Below are positions 45,482 to 61,949 of a DNA stretch of 64,000 nucleotides, piece by piece. The translations under genes were made by a program, and so were the position numbers. Position 1 is the first letter of the stretch, and each line of letters begins with the position of its first letter. A model generated the notes under the pieces. It worked only from the letters and a program-made list of their open reading frames with translations. It ran no database searches and was not told the origin of the DNA. The stretch lies in NCBI RefSeq assembly GCF_008831285.2, contig NC_045151.1, positions 1,235,544 to 1,299,543 on the forward strand. The letters are read 5' to 3'. This stretch comes from Nymphaea colorata. Its lineage: Eukaryota > Streptophyta > Magnoliopsida > Nymphaeales > Nymphaeaceae.

Positions 45482-47430
45482 GAGTAGGATGAAATGAAGC
45501 TTGAAGAAGTGAGTTTCAAGGTTCAGAATTTCTTACAAGCCAATGGTTCGACTAATGAAGCATTCTGTCTTACCTTTAGATGTCCCTCCATATTCTTTTC
45601 TATTGGTTAAGTGTTAGGTTGTTGAACGTCAGGGACGAACTTTTATCCTTTAATTCATAAAATAAAAATGTGTGACACTGATATTTAGTGTTAGGTCCTC
45701 TATATATATATATATATGACAACATACAATTGGTGCATCGCTGATGGTTCTCTTAATAACACTTGACACATCTATGTGTGTTTATAAGATATTGAAAAAT
45801 AAAATGTTAAGAGTTTTGAATAAAGGTAAACAAAGAATCGAGTACCCAACAAGTAAGAAGTTGATGGTCAGGCCAGACTTGATAACTAAGTAGGCTGGGT
45901 TTTGGCTGCCGCCAAAGACTTTGGATCAACCTGAGCCCGACTTTGTCGACCGGCCGACGCAGCGCAATGCCCAACCTTGCCGGAAGACAATCACAGGAAA
46001 ATGTTTGTTCCTCTAAATCCGGAAAAAACCCATCTCAACTTTCATCAGTGTTCTTGCACCAACGCGTTCAGGTACCTGTGGTTTAGGCATAACCAGTGAG
46101 GGAAGACCATGGACTTCATTGTGGAAAACTTGGTTCTACCCTCAATATCTCCTCTTCCTCTTCTTCTAGTGGACCCTGCTGCGTCCATCACCGACCTTCT
46201 CCATTCTCCATTGTTGTCTACTTCACTTATCTCCGGCCATCTTTACCTGTTCGACAAAATTCTCATTTCTAACTGTCACAGCAAAATGAAAGTGAGAACT
46301 AAAATCAGTGTTGCCCGAACACGATCGCAATGAGAGAATCCCCACAGAGATGTGCCTTGTTTATGCAACAAGAAGGAACGCAGCGAAAAAAGAATCACTG
46401 CCCACCGAAGCGTATCTGAGTCTTCATTTCCAGAAAAATTGAAAAAGACAAGTCCCCGAACTTCTTATTCTATAAAATCAAAATATGAAAGAACCGAACC
46501 AGCAAATGAAGATGAACAGAGGACTGCAAAACAGATCTCTATCAAAACGTGAAGCACGGAAATAAAAGCAAGATAATCAAAATGAACGACCGCGAGAGAG
46601 AGAGAGAGAGAGAGAACGGAAAAAGGAACGGACAGCAGAAGCATCGGTGATGTTGATTTTAACTATAGCCACAGAAAACACCTATTATTCAAAGAAAAAA
46701 AATACAGGTTTAAAATATTAAAAACGAGTCAGCCAGCCTAATAAAACGCCAAAAAGTTGTGTTTTTTTAAATCGTAAAAAATGCAAAACACATTTTTTTT
46801 GCATTTTCCCATTTTTTTCATGTTTTCATTTTGTAGCTTTTAGTTACCAAATAATTATTTTCATATTTCCTATGTTTAATTTTTAAGACTTCGGTCACCT
46901 TCCTCTTTCTTCTTGAAAGATTAATTTTTTTTAATAGTTATTATTTTCTTATGAAAAGAAATTTACCATTTTACACATAATACCTTACCGTATAAAACTC
47001 AAAAACTATATTTGTGATTATCGTTAAAAAAAGAAAAATGCTTGAGCTGCCTTGATAAGGAGTCGGGTTTTGATCGCGCCACAGCTCGTGTGTGGACGCA
47101 GCCTGAATTCGATTTTGGGCTCGACCCAGTTCAAATTAAAAAAAATTATTTTAATATAAAATAATATATAAATATAATTTAATCATAATTATATATATAT
47201 ATATAATATATGTAAATTAATAAACGTAAATATTACAAATAACTTATTAGTCGAGGCAGCCGACAACTTATCGAGTGGCTCAGTGCCTATTTTTTCAAAG
47301 AATTCGAGCCTGAGTCGGTACGTGGTAGGACCTAACTCCGGTATAGGCGACAGCCCAGTCCTAGAGTCGATCCTACACCCAAGATCCTCGTAGAGGGTCC
47401 ACACGGGTCTAAAGACGCCTAAAGATTGAA
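45482..47430. other. Intergenic with repeat fragments
   Basis: A 74-codon frame at 46109-46333 (MDFIVENLVLPSISPLPLLL) has no recognised domain. A (GA)n tract lies near 46593-46616. At 45880-46000 and 47040-47345 there are GC-rich stretches beside an AT core, similar in layout to the 39018-39321 element, without defined ends. Confidence 0.45.
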
Positions 47431-50350
47431 CCAACACAACTCAAAGAGGAAACTAAGGCTAGACTCAGACCAAACACACTCCTTGTAGCCGGATCTTAGG
47501 CTCTAGGCCACCGAAAAACTACAGGAATACTGGACAAATGCGGAAGCGATTCAAAACTATGCAAAGAAAATAGCAAATCTAACTAGTCTAAATGAAGTAC
47601 CTCCCCCAAGGCTTGCTCGGGGTTCATTTGATGAATCTTCTGGAATTCTTTGATGATCTGCTGTAGGTGCTGTTGAGGATGAATTCCAGACGTCAGGTTG
47701 CAGCTGAGAAAATCGGGACACCAAGGTGGAAGGTGCTGCAACGCCAAGTAAGACGCCAAGTTGGAGAAGATCGCTGGTAAAGTCTTTGATGTTTTCTCTT
47801 CAACTCGGTTGCTGCTGCTGGTTTTGACGGAGCTGATACAAATGCTGCTGCCCCGGGTGTGGCAGTAGGCTCTAGATATAGCTGAGAGAGAGCCTCTTAG
47901 CTCAGCCCACCTGGCTGAGTGCCGTGGTAGCACACGGGATCCGGTTGCTTGGTGATAGCAACCTCAATTCGCTTGGGCGAGTGGATGAAATGCCCAAGGG
48001 TGCACACCAAATGCTGTAGTCGTGGCTGGGGATGGGTGGATTCAGCTTGGTCTTAGCTGAGGAATTACCTAACTACAGTCAATAGAGGAAAGCTCGGCCG
48101 TAGAGCTTGGTAATGATCCTAAGTGTGGCTGGCTTAGGGCCGGTTAGGAGCGATAGGGGCTTGGACGGCTTCGACTACGGTGTAAGGGAAGATGATCTAA
48201 GGGTGTGAGGTCAATGAGGTGGCTTAAGACAAGGGAATGTGGGATGATGATTAGGAACCAGTGGTTAGGTTCAAGGATGATTGAACGAGTGGCTTGGGTT
48301 TAAATGAGAGAGCTAATGAGGAACTAAGGAGGGTTAGGGATCACGTGAGTGAGTTTGACGTGGGATCAAAAGGTGGACTCCTACACTTGAACCTAGGATA
48401 ATCCTCTAGATCTAAGGCTGAAAATTCAAAGGTGGTAAGTGGGATGTGATGTGGCTGGGATCTAGGGATGGTTAATGATTGAATCACCTAAACTAAAGTG
48501 GCGCCGGCTCCTCCAATGTAGTCAAATGTGGCGAGGTGGCGCCTTGTGGAATGATGATTCCAAATGTGGGGATTCTCTTCCAAATCACGTGCAAATCAAG
48601 GGTCAGATCTTCTCCTAAGGATCTGGATGAAGGGCTAGGAGAGACTTAGATGGGTAAGGATGAAGCTCGTACCACTTTTTGAAGCTAGAATGTAGGAGTT
48701 TCCCCTTAATTCTTGCCTAGAAAATCTCCTCTCCATGCGATATCTCCTTGGAGTACTTTTGGACGGACTTACCCTTGGAAATGATGGTCCCACTTTGTGG
48801 CAAGGAAGGGCACTTTGGTCCTTGGGTGATGATGACCAGAATCCCCCAAATGTGGCCGGAATTATGGTAGAGGTCGCCGGAAAACTAGAAGTTCCCGGTG
48901 ACTTGGTGCTTGCTATCGCCTAGGCCGTTCTTCGCGAAACCAATGTGTATCTTCTTCTTTCTTTGCGTGGAATCACCTTATATGGTCCATTCTCATGTCC
49001 AAGATGGTCTCACCGTGATTTCTTGAGGATGGAATTCTGATTTTGCCGGCGAAATTCCAGAGATGGACCGCGGATGAAAACTAGAATCGATCGACTCTTC
49101 TTGTGCCGTTTCCTTGAGTGATTTCTCAACTAGGAAAGCCTCAATGCCTAGGATCTTCTAAGACACGTAAAACTTAGTTTAAATCAAGTTTCAACCGTGG
49201 AAAAGAAGGGAATCTCGGCTGTGACTCGAGACTTCTCCTCTTCTTGTAAGTCAAACCTTGGATCAAACCAAACCAACGTAGTTGCTTAGCTTTCACCTTA
49301 GGAATCCAAGAACTAACCTTGTATGAGGAAACCGTGGGTTTGCTGTCCTTCCTTGGATGAAGACGCAACCTCCTTGTTCAACTTAGGCCTCTAATATCTC
49401 TGATGTAGCAGAGATATTGCACCCAAGACGTGGCTGGGTAGATGCGAAGATGAAGACGATGATAACTCCTAGGGCCGTGGCTCACCCAAGAGAAAGCCGT
49501 CACCTTCTTCTTCAACGAGAATTGATGTAAATGAAAGAGAGGGGAGATAGTGAGGAGTTGGGAAGGAGAGGAGAGGAAGACGTGAGGGGGAAGGGGAAGT
49601 AGAGGGCCAGCATGCTGGTCTTGCGAGAAGAGATTGGAGGGAACGTGAGAGAGAGAGAGACACGAGAAGAGAGAGAGAGAAGTGAGGAGAGAGAGAGAGC
49701 AAAGAAGCAAATGACCTTGATTTCCAAAAATTCCATCCGTTTACACATGAATCAAAACCTTATATACATGAGTACATAAATCTGGTTCCCATGCATGGAA
49801 TCAGCCCAAATCCAAATCCAGAACATGCTAAAGCAAAACGGATCCAAGGCACAACCCGCCTTGGTAAGTTTGAATCAAAAACCGAATTGGCGCAAACTCA
49901 AATAAAGCAAATCAAGAAGTGAAAAACGGCTAAGTCCTAGCTAGACGCCCCTTGAGCCTTGTGAGCTCAAGGTGGGGACCTCGTCCGGGTTGCCGCCCAA
50001 ACTTCGGACTTGACACATCCCTTAACCTCATTGAGCTGAGCTCAATTCAGCCAAGAGACCTCCCTAGACTCGTCCTAGACCGACTCTAGAGACTTGGGTT
50101 TCAATACGACTCAAGAATGGACCATGGCCTATACCAGAGAAGTCCTATGGATCTAGTATCCTAACTCGCGGATTCCCCCAATTGCTGGTCTTCACCTAGT
50201 TCATTCATGTCCTAGAGCCGTTGCATATCCTCCCGCACCTCCCACTGCATTTGCTCTAGGCTCGAAGTTTAATTCCATTGAGCCGTGATCTCTCACTGTG
50301 GCCGTGCCTTTGGCCTTGGTTAGGCCTACTCGGACTAAGGCTCGTATCAG
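47431..50350 (-). mobile_element. GC-richer block, probably retroelement-derived (LTR-like), unresolved
   Basis: About 2.9 kb differs in composition from the AT-rich surroundings and has no domain-bearing ORF. On the minus strand a purine-rich stretch (GAGGTTAAGGGA) near 50028-50040 precedes TGTGTCAAGTCCGAAG, which looks like a PPT plus LTR start. Further upstream, ACTGATACGAGCC near 50345 weakly resembles a Met-tRNA primer site. A short frame at 47583-47933 ends IIKEFQKIHQMNPEQALGEV without a known domain. I did not find the second LTR or a target-site duplication, so solo LTR, large non-autonomous element, or something else all remain open. Confidence 0.35.
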
Positions 50351-50459
50351 TACGCCCCTCGCTTTTGCTTTAAGGGGCTAAATTCCGAAAAAAGAAGTCG
50401 TTTTCGGAAACTTTTTGCAAAATTGATGGGTCCATTTCGAGTTTTTTAAAAAACATTTA

Positions 50460-51641
50460 ACGGCGTCGAACCCCTCTGTTATTCCTTATCTTCGTATGAA
50501 CAGGGACAACAAGAGGGAGTGAGAAATTGAGTGGCTGAGGGTAAGAAAGAACGGTAGAGAAGAGAGCCAGAGCGAGAGAGACATCAAGGGGCACAGTGGG
50601 GGACGGGGGGACGACGAGAGAGAGAGAGAGAGAGGGAAGAAGGAGAAAAATTGGCGGAAAGGTAAAGACGCAATCTCCATTTTAGTTGTCTCTTTAATTC
50701 TTAATCTTTCTTTTAATTTGGTTGCACGGATAGTGTTTTCTAGAAATCATGATAGAGAATTTTAAATTCTGCTTAGTGAGATTGGGGGTTTTTGAATCAA
50801 GGTCCTCTTTGGGTTTTAGAATATTTTATGGGACACATATGGTTGCTTTTTTTGCGGATTTCCTAGTGATTAAGGTTTAGAATGAGTAACATAGAATGCA
50901 GGATGGTGACGGGTCGAAATCCAGCAGATAAACCCTGCTTTTTTTTTTGAATGCACGTCTTTCTTTTATGGTAATTAGGAAAAGCTAAAATTATGTTTCG
51001 ACTGAAGTTAGGAGAGGAAGGTACTACGGAATTCACCATAGATTAGGTTTGGGAATGAGTTCGTGTTTTGGTTTTCAAGGTCGAGAATCGTCGTAGCTAC
51101 TGGAATCGGCATTCTCATTTGCTCTTGTTCGCCTTCCTTTAGCACCGTTGCTTCTTCCGTCGCCCCCCTACATGATGAAGGGCACCTTGCAACGTTGAGG
51201 TACCCGTCTTTACAAATTTTATGCGCCATGAAATGAAAAGGATCCCAAAATTTTCATGTTCTTTCTCTTCAAGTGCTTAGTGTTCCTTGATTAGTGATAA
51301 ACTTATTTACCATTCACAGCTGCGACTTTGATATTGTCATTTGTGATTGATCTAATCGAGAATGTGCAAATAATTAGTGCAAAATGCCATCAAAGTTGAT
51401 GTTCATCGGATGATATGATTATGAAAATTATGCCTAAGATTCATTCCATGTTAGCTCAGTTGAAAGAAATTCTTCATTAGCTGCGAATTGGGCTAGGATG
51501 CATATTTGGGTGGAGATTAGGCCTTAAAGTGAGCTTATTACTGTGACGCAGGACATAGCAGCATTTTCCGGTTGGCAGTGGGTCATCGTCATTCTCCTTT
51601 TTCGTTGTCTTCTACATTTTCTAGCTCCGCAAGTCACCTGG
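50460..51641 (+). promoter_or_regulatory. Region upstream of GatC start, possible 5' UTR with intron
   Basis: GA-rich tracts lie at 50480-50640. An exon-like stretch ends CAACGTTGAG|GTACCC at about 51200, and an acceptor-like CTGTGACGCAG|GACATAG lies near 51551, which would make a 5' UTR intron of about 350 bp. The frame is open from 51543 but without an ATG until 51642, so the coding start is placed there. Confidence 0.35.
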
Positions 51642-54600
51642 ATGGCAGCGCAGGCTCTCCACCGCTCCTTGTTCTCCTTCAGTACTACTCGACACTACCT
51701 CTCTCCATTTTCATACCCTCCTTGTCGTTCAAGTTTCGTCGCCATGTTCGCTTCCACATCTGTTCCACCTCCCGATGTTGCTAAATTAGCAGAAAGTGCC
51801 CGAATTGTGCTCACTTCAGAAGAGGCAATGCCCTTGCTCCTTACTTCTTCGGTTCTTCTGCCTTCCGTTCTTGCACATTCTTGCTATCCTTGATCGTGAC
51901 ACTGGAGCAACAGGAACAAACAGCATGGGAGGGAATTCAAACAATCGAATGAATGGGGCAGCAGAGCTTTAGTTGCTGGTCATAAGCACATTTCCGATAT
52001 TTCTCTTCTTACTTTTTTTCTTTTTTTTTGCTGTTTCATTTTGGAATTCACAGGTTGAGCAATTCACACCCAAAATTAGGCAAGTCGTAGACTGGTATGT
52101 AGCTTGTGAAGAGTCATGTATCTTAGTGGCTCTTTTCTTTCGTTTATTGTTGTTTTGGTTGGCAACTTTTAGTATTGCATGTTGTCGGTTGAACGACTGG
52201 GCTGCTGGGGATGATATTGCCATATATTGTTGTCTTATACATAAATTCTGAGAATTTGATCTTTAGTAATGCTATTTTTATGCCATTTCCATTTTTTCCC
52301 AAAATATTAGCCATTTTTAATATGTAAATATCTATCCTTTATAGATGATCCTGTTCAAGGATCACTGGCTGGATTATGGAGGAATTGATTGCAATTGTCA
52401 TTTTGTCTGTAATTAGGATAGTCTAATGCTATTTGTACAGGATAACCAAGAGAAATACGAGCAGAACAATTATTCTTGTTTTCTGCTGTCAAAATTCAAG
52501 GATAAAAAGCAAGTCTAACCTTGCGATGTTAGGAATTATTCTGAAAAAAGATATTTAAGAAATTGACAGAGTATACTTAAAAGTTATTAACATGCCTGAA
52601 ATCCCCTCATAGATTGTCACAAGCTTCTGTATTTGGTTCAAGTGGCTATCTTTTTGTCTTTTACAGTGTATATGGCATGTTTCTTTAAATCATGGTCAAT
52701 TGATCTAAAGTATTTGCTAGAAGATCAAGAATTGCTTGTAGTCACTGGAATAGCCTCTTAAGTTTGTTTTTTGTTTGAACCTATAACTAAGTCAGTAGGT
52801 AGATCAGTCAGTTATATTATGCTTTTAACATTTGCATACATGTATCACATGAATGGGATGTTCTTAAAATTATTCACTGCACTTGAGTCATATGTATCTC
52901 AGTCTTTGAGACTCACTATTCCTGGTGATGGAGAACGAAAAAAATTTGGTGTTCTTCTGGATATTAGTTGGTAAATACTAGTGATACAAATAAAATTAGG
53001 TCTTACTCACATGTGAAAAGGGATGCTTGACAAGTTAGCATTGGCATTCTGTAACGGATCCTCAGCTTAATATCTAGAGGTTTCTTCTTGCTTATTGGCT
53101 CATACCTGGTTACTTTGCTATCTTTTTCTTGTGCAAAATCAGCAGCTTTTCTCACTTCTCCAACACTGTATTTGTTTCTTCTGTCGTCTTCCTTGTCCTA
53201 GATATTGTCCTTTTTAGTTGATCATGTTAGTCATATGTAATTCTAATTAAAGTGAGGCTTTCCTGACACTGATTGATAACTGGTGGTTCATGAGACCTCT
53301 CTATTTCCTAAATGACGACACTTATCAAATGGGTCTCCTGCTAATTATTTGATTGGCATAATTGTGAAGTCTTGTGGCGTATCAATGTTTTTAATAGTTG
53401 TGTGACATAATCTTTAATTCCCTCTTTAATCACAGGTTTGGGCAGCTTCAAGCTGTTGACCTTGAAAGTGTTGAACCTGCACTTAGAGCTGGTGATTATC
53501 AAAATTTCTAGCCACATAAATATTTTGCATGTGTTTTGATGCCTTTATTTGGATAATATTCTTAGTCGTCAGCATCAGCGACACATATTGCACTTCTTAT
53601 TTGCATAATATGCTAAATTCGCATAACCTGCGCTTATTATACACGTACAACATAGAGACAGAGTTGTCTTTGTAAAACTAGGTTTTTTGATGGTGTTCTG
53701 AATTATGTTTTGCCCTTTGATTTTTTGGAATTTTCTTTTCTGTACCCCTCCTTCTCTCTCTCACACACCTACAGAACATGGTGATGTAGTTGTCTTTGTA
53801 AAATTAATTTTGTAGTTGTGTTCTGAATTGTGTATTATCTGATCTCTTATGTAGACTTTAACATGACAGCACCTGTCACATAGGTACGGGTACGGACCAT
53901 TTTTAAAAAACTTGGGTGCGGGGGTACGGCAGTACACACACATGCACATATACATATATATATCAAAAAATTTCAAACAGAATCACATATTCGCACATTA
54001 CAAACAAAATAACATATTCATAAATCATAATTCATATTCCAAAATTTATCAGTCTTGATTCTCATTCTCCTCAGTCACATAATTAACATTCAAAATACAT
54101 CAGCTTTCTTGATTATCATTCTCCTCAGTCGCATCATCAAGATTAGAAGGAACCACAGGTTCTGTAAGATCCATATTAAGAGCATGCAAATCATGTTCTC
54201 CTTCAAGGTCCACGTCAATGTCCTTTGGATTAACATCCCAATACTTGGATGATCCTGAACTGCAAGTTGCAACAAAATCAAAATATGATTTAAGTTAATA
54301 TTAACTTTAAACGACCAACATAATATATTATATGTATACATATCAAAGATACAAAAAGAAAGAAATACCTGTAATCATCTGAAGTACTTGAAAGTAAGCG
54401 TAGGTTGGAGTGGACATCTACTCGCTTACTAGTTAGTTTATTTCTCTTGATGTTGTGAATTTGAGAATAGGTGCTCCAATTTTTTTCACAACATGAAGAG
54501 GTTGCAGGTTGAGATAATAACTTCAATGCAAGTTGTTGGAGATTTGGTGTCGATGCTCCAAAACACAACCACCAATTAACATGATCTTCTTCATCTCTTG

Positions 54601-57600
54601 CCATTGCAGCTTGTATTGAATCATTTCTTCCACCAGAGAAGCTTGCAAACTCAGAATTAATTATCTTCAACCGATGAGAATTAGAATATAGTCTTCCCAA
54701 ACATATCTCCCTATTTTTTAATATTTCAGGATCTCAATTAGGAGGAACACGACCAGTACCTCCTGCCAACCATGTTTGCCCATAATTTTGGGATTTAAGG
54801 AGTGTGCCATACAATGCAAAGGGTTATTGCTTCTGTTTCATCTTCTTACTAAAATTTTATGCACATGATAAAAAAACTCAGAATCGTCAAGTGCAACATT
54901 CTTTTTCTCATGTCTAAAAGTGATGTTTTGAATTTTTTCAATCATGTTATCCTACATATCATAAACTTTATGAAGCATGGGCCCTTCTTTATCAAATTCT
55001 CTCAGCATCAGCTAAATAGGCTCTGTAAACTACAGAAATTATGTAACTTTATCCCACCATTCATCATGTAAAATACATTTTTTAATTTCTTGAGCCTTCA
55101 CAATGTCATCACTCCAATAAAACTCCCAATCATTGTTAGTCACCATAAATGTTAATGCATGTTTCACCTACTTTCTTCTTTTTCTCATTACAATAATGGA
55201 TGCAAAACGAGTCTATGCTACCTTCAACAATTTCAAATCAGAATGCCTATTAAATATAGCATGAACATTGTTGTGGTTTACAACAAAATTTCTGATGTTT
55301 CTAAGTTCTAACATCATGCTCAAGCTCCTCAATCCATGAACACAACAAACCGACATTTGGATCATCTTTTGATGGGTTGCAAATACTTTTAAGTGCTAGA
55401 TTTATACTGTGTGCCACACAAGGAGTTCAGAATATGTGATTATACTTGGGATCACTTGCCAAATTCATCCCTGCTCGTTGGCAAACTTGAGCATTATCAG
55501 TAATTATTTGCACAACATTATCTTCACCCACTTCTTTGATGACTTTTATGAATATCCCTTTTAAATACTTGACATCTTTATACTCCCCAGATGCATCAAC
55601 ACATTTCAAGAAGATTGGTCCATCAAGCGAATAATCAAAGTGGCTGCCTTTGTATATCAGTCCACTCGTCAGAAACAATGGATACTCCATATTGTATCCA
55701 AGAAAATTTCTTCTCTAATAATTTTTCAATGTTTTCCTTTTCTTCTGGAATAATTATTGTTCTCAACTTCTCTGAACTCGGGGGTACATGACCACTCAAA
55801 TTACAATTAGCCAAACCTGTAACAACATCTTTCCAATAAGGACTTCTGGCTACATTAAAAGGAAGTGAACTTGCAAAAAAGAACCTTCCGATCCTTCTAT
55901 CCATCTCTACCCTTCCCATATTTTTGAATGCTTGTGCTAATGTTTTGGTAGCTCCAATCGTCACGTTCTTTTTTCTTTTCTTTTAAGTATCTTCATCTTC
56001 TTCAATAGCATAAAGGGGAACAAATTGGCTCAAGATTTCTTCGTCTCAGCTGTATCCTGTTCTTTTTTGAATATCTTAATCTCCTCGTTGGTAACTTTTG
56101 GGCATGGTCTAATTCCAATGCCTGAGATATGCAACAAATGTGCCTTGCAACGTGTATATGAGCCAGTGAATATCATATTACAAAATTTGCAAGAAAAAAT
56201 TACATTCCCACCACCACCTGGTCCTTTTCCTAGTTTTTTCACATAGCACCAAAGAGACTGAGATGGATTATCCTTCTCTACTGCAGCGGTATTAACACTA
56301 CTACTGCTGCTTGCTACATTTCCACTTCCACTTGTAGGCACCGTTTCTTTTCCTTTATCAGCCATTACAACTTATATGAAAAACACCTAGCAAGAAATCA
56401 ACACATTTCAGAAAACAAGACACGAATTGTATCCAAAAGCTAAACGCAAATTTGCTGCTCAACTGAGCTGAAGCACAAACAAAGATGGAAGTGGAAATGT
56501 GACGAACAAAACAGAGGGCAGAAAAAACGTGAACAAGAAAGCAGACGAACAAAAATGTTAGTCGTTCAAAATGTGACGAACAAAAAAGAGGGCAGAAAAA
56601 ACAGGGAACAGAAAAAAGAGACGAACAAAAAAGAGATGAAGAAGAAAACAGATGTCCGCCTGAGAATCACCACCTGCCGTCGCCGGAGAACGTCCGCCTG
56701 CCGTCGCCGATCGCCGGTGAATGAAGATGAAGAAGAAAGTAGACGAACGAAAAAGAAGAAAAAACAAGCAAATACCCGCTGTCGCCACCTGCCGTCGCCT
56801 GCAGTGGTTGTCCGCCTGCCGTCGCAGTGCGTGGTCGCCAGCCGCCGTGCGTGGTTGATCGTCCGCTGTGCATGAGAGAAGACGAAGAAGAAAGCAGATG
56901 AACAAAATTTTGGGCTTAAGGGTTTCGAACAATTTCACGTTAAAATCTAAAACTCGTTAAGAATAAAAGCAGACAGATTTGGCCTTCGGTACGTTGACCG
57001 AGTCCGAAAAAGGTCGAAAATGGCCTTTGGTACGTTGACCGTACCCGGTGCAGTCAACACCACACCACTGCCGCACCCAGTAGCGTACCCGTACCGGTGT
57101 CGTACCGGTACCGTGCGGAGTACCCGTGTGACAGAGGACAGCACCTAGCTTGCCTTCAAATAAACAGTAAAATGAGAAAAAAACTTTACATGCTAATGCC
57201 TCATTGTTAGTTCCCTCGATGTTTTGTGAACTTTTCAAGTTTGAAAGCAACATAAAGGAGCAATCATAAACTGACAAGCTTGATTCACAACTCATGCTTT
57301 TAATTTCTATATTTGATGAGCAGGATACTGTTTGTCCCATACCATTTATGCATAATAGTTATTGTACTTCTATTGTGTGGTTCACTAGGGAATTATGTTG
57401 TGCAGATATGGATGTCTATGACAATTTGCGACCAGATGCGCCTGAAATTTTCAAGAACAGGTGATTGGTAAAAATTGTCTTAAGATATTTTGTATGTCTG
57501 AGGCTGCATATTGGATCCAAAAGACTCATTTATTAGTACGCTAGTTTTACAAACTCTACAATTTGGTTTCTTGACAGAGAATCAATGTTATCATCTGTTC

Positions 57601-57653
57601 CTAGCTATGATGAGCCATATATTAAAGTTCCAAAAGTATTGAACAAGGAGTGA
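51642..57653 (+). CDS. GATC: Glutamyl-tRNA(Gln) amidotransferase subunit C, organellar, complete
   Basis: Five exons: 51642-51824, 52054-52094, 53436-53491, 57406-57460 and 57578-57653. They sum to 411 bp (136 aa plus stop). GatC is the small subunit of the GatCAB complex, which converts Glu-tRNA(Gln) to Gln-tRNA(Gln) in mitochondria and plastids. The first about 45 residues are rich in Ser, Arg and Phe with almost no acidic residues, as in a transit peptide. The conserved body follows: [52 protein letters not shown] and [11 protein letters not shown] at the C-terminus. Introns 2-4 are GT-AG. Intron 1 needs a GC donor (GAAGAG|GCAATG), which gives the expected SEEVEQ junction. Intron 3 (3.9 kb) is mostly a hAT transposon. 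The ATG at 51642 is the first in frame. No breaks are seen. Confidence 0.93.
51825..52053 (+). other. Apparent GC-AG intron 1 of GatC
   Basis: The donor side reads GAAGAG|GCAATG and the acceptor TTCACAG|GTTGAG. GC donors are the commonest non-GT class in plants and usually have a strong AG|GCAAG context, roughly met here. The only nearby in-frame GT alternative (TCTTCG|GTTCTT at 51849) would add AMPLLLTSS to a conserved region. Confidence 0.7.
54290..56365 (-). pseudogene. hAT transposase, BED / DUF659 / dimerisation domains (degenerate)
   Basis: Pieces in order on the minus strand. At 56365-56030 is the start ([15 protein letters not shown]) with a BED-type zinc finger (SCKFCN, then HLLHISG) for DNA binding. 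At 55964-55635 is the [15 protein letters not shown] region through to [12 protein letters not shown]. At 55690-55427 is a DUF659 segment ([23 protein letters not shown]). At 54700-54290 is the hAT C-terminal dimerisation domain ([33 protein letters not shown]). The pieces are in different frames, with stops between (for example after GRVPPN near 54737), so no full transposase can be made. The family normally excises and reinserts DNA with 8-bp target duplications, which fits the element ends. Confidence 0.9.
56555..56935. repeat. Short-unit repeats inside the hAT element
   Basis: Variants of GACGAACAAAAAAGAG and of CCACCTGCCGTCGCC/GTCCGCCTGCCGTCGC recur several times. This gives open frames on both strands with repetitive, low-complexity protein, so I do not call a gene. 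Confidence 0.65.
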
Positions 57654-61480
<3,827 letters not shown>

Positions 61481-61485
61481 TGAAA

Positions 61486-61900
61486 TGTGATGCCCCACTT
61501 TTAGAGTTTAGTCTTGTATGTAAGATTGTGTGAAATTTTTAAGTGCTTATAAAGGAGGTAGCTAAATGATTGGTTATCTTAATTCCTAGGGTTTTTTAGA
61601 TTAGAACAGAAGCTATTTGAGGGTGGATTGAAATATGCCAAGTGGGTCATTATAGTAGTATCAAAGTATGGTTCAACACTTAGACCTGGGGTCCCACACA
61701 CACAGACGCGTGTATTTTAAGGAGGGTGGATTGTAACACTCCACTTTTAGAGTTTAGTCCTACATTGAAGTTTGTGAAGAATCTTCAATGGTTTATAATG
61801 AGGGTTAAGTATTTCATCGTCTTTATTCCTAGCCTTTTTTTTTTTGGGTGTAAAATGGAAGCTTACATGAAAAGCTCAAAAGGTTGTTATGCCAAAAAAT
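61486..61900 (+). mobile_element. TRIM-like miniature LTR element (candidate)
   Basis: TGTGATGCCCCACTTTTAGA followed by GTTTAGTC starts at 61486, and TGTAACACTCCACTTTTAGA followed by GTTTAGTC starts at 61732, 246 bp apart in the same orientation. Between them is TAGTATCAAAGTATGGTTC (61656-61674), close to the Met-tRNA primer site TGGTATCAGAGC, and a purine tract AAGGAGGGTGGAT sits directly before the second copy. These are the parts of a terminal-repeat retrotransposon in miniature. The LTR bodies also share ATTCCTAG(G/C)(G/C)TTTTTT near their 3' sides. Right end and target duplication are not determined. Confidence 0.6.
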
Positions 61901-61949
61901 GTGGTGTCAACCTCAAAGATCGTATAATATATGTGGCCTAGATTTAGCA

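Larger units (their letters stand above)
53873..57136 (-). mobile_element. hAT transposon in GatC intron 3, TSD GACAGCAC
   Basis: GACAGCAC flanks the element exactly (53865-53872 and 57137-57144). The ends are CTGTCACATAGGTACGGGTA at the left and, at the right, the reverse complement of CTCTGTCACACGGGTACTCC, sharing the CTGTCACA core. Subterminal sequence repeats GGTACGG words at both ends. The 3.26-kb body carries hAT transposase domains on the minus strand, antisense to GatC. Relics of similar ends may lie near 59710-60000 and 60550-60640. Confidence 0.93.

Noticed and set aside
51543..51893. Reading GatC exon 1 as a 116-aa single-exon protein
   Set aside because: The first 33 codons have no ATG start, and the last 23 are intron sequence; the spliced model matches GatC throughout.
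56555..56938. Frames of 106 and 126 codons on opposite strands with Arg-rich or Phe/Ser-rich repeats
   Set aside because: Caused by short tandem repeats within the hAT element.
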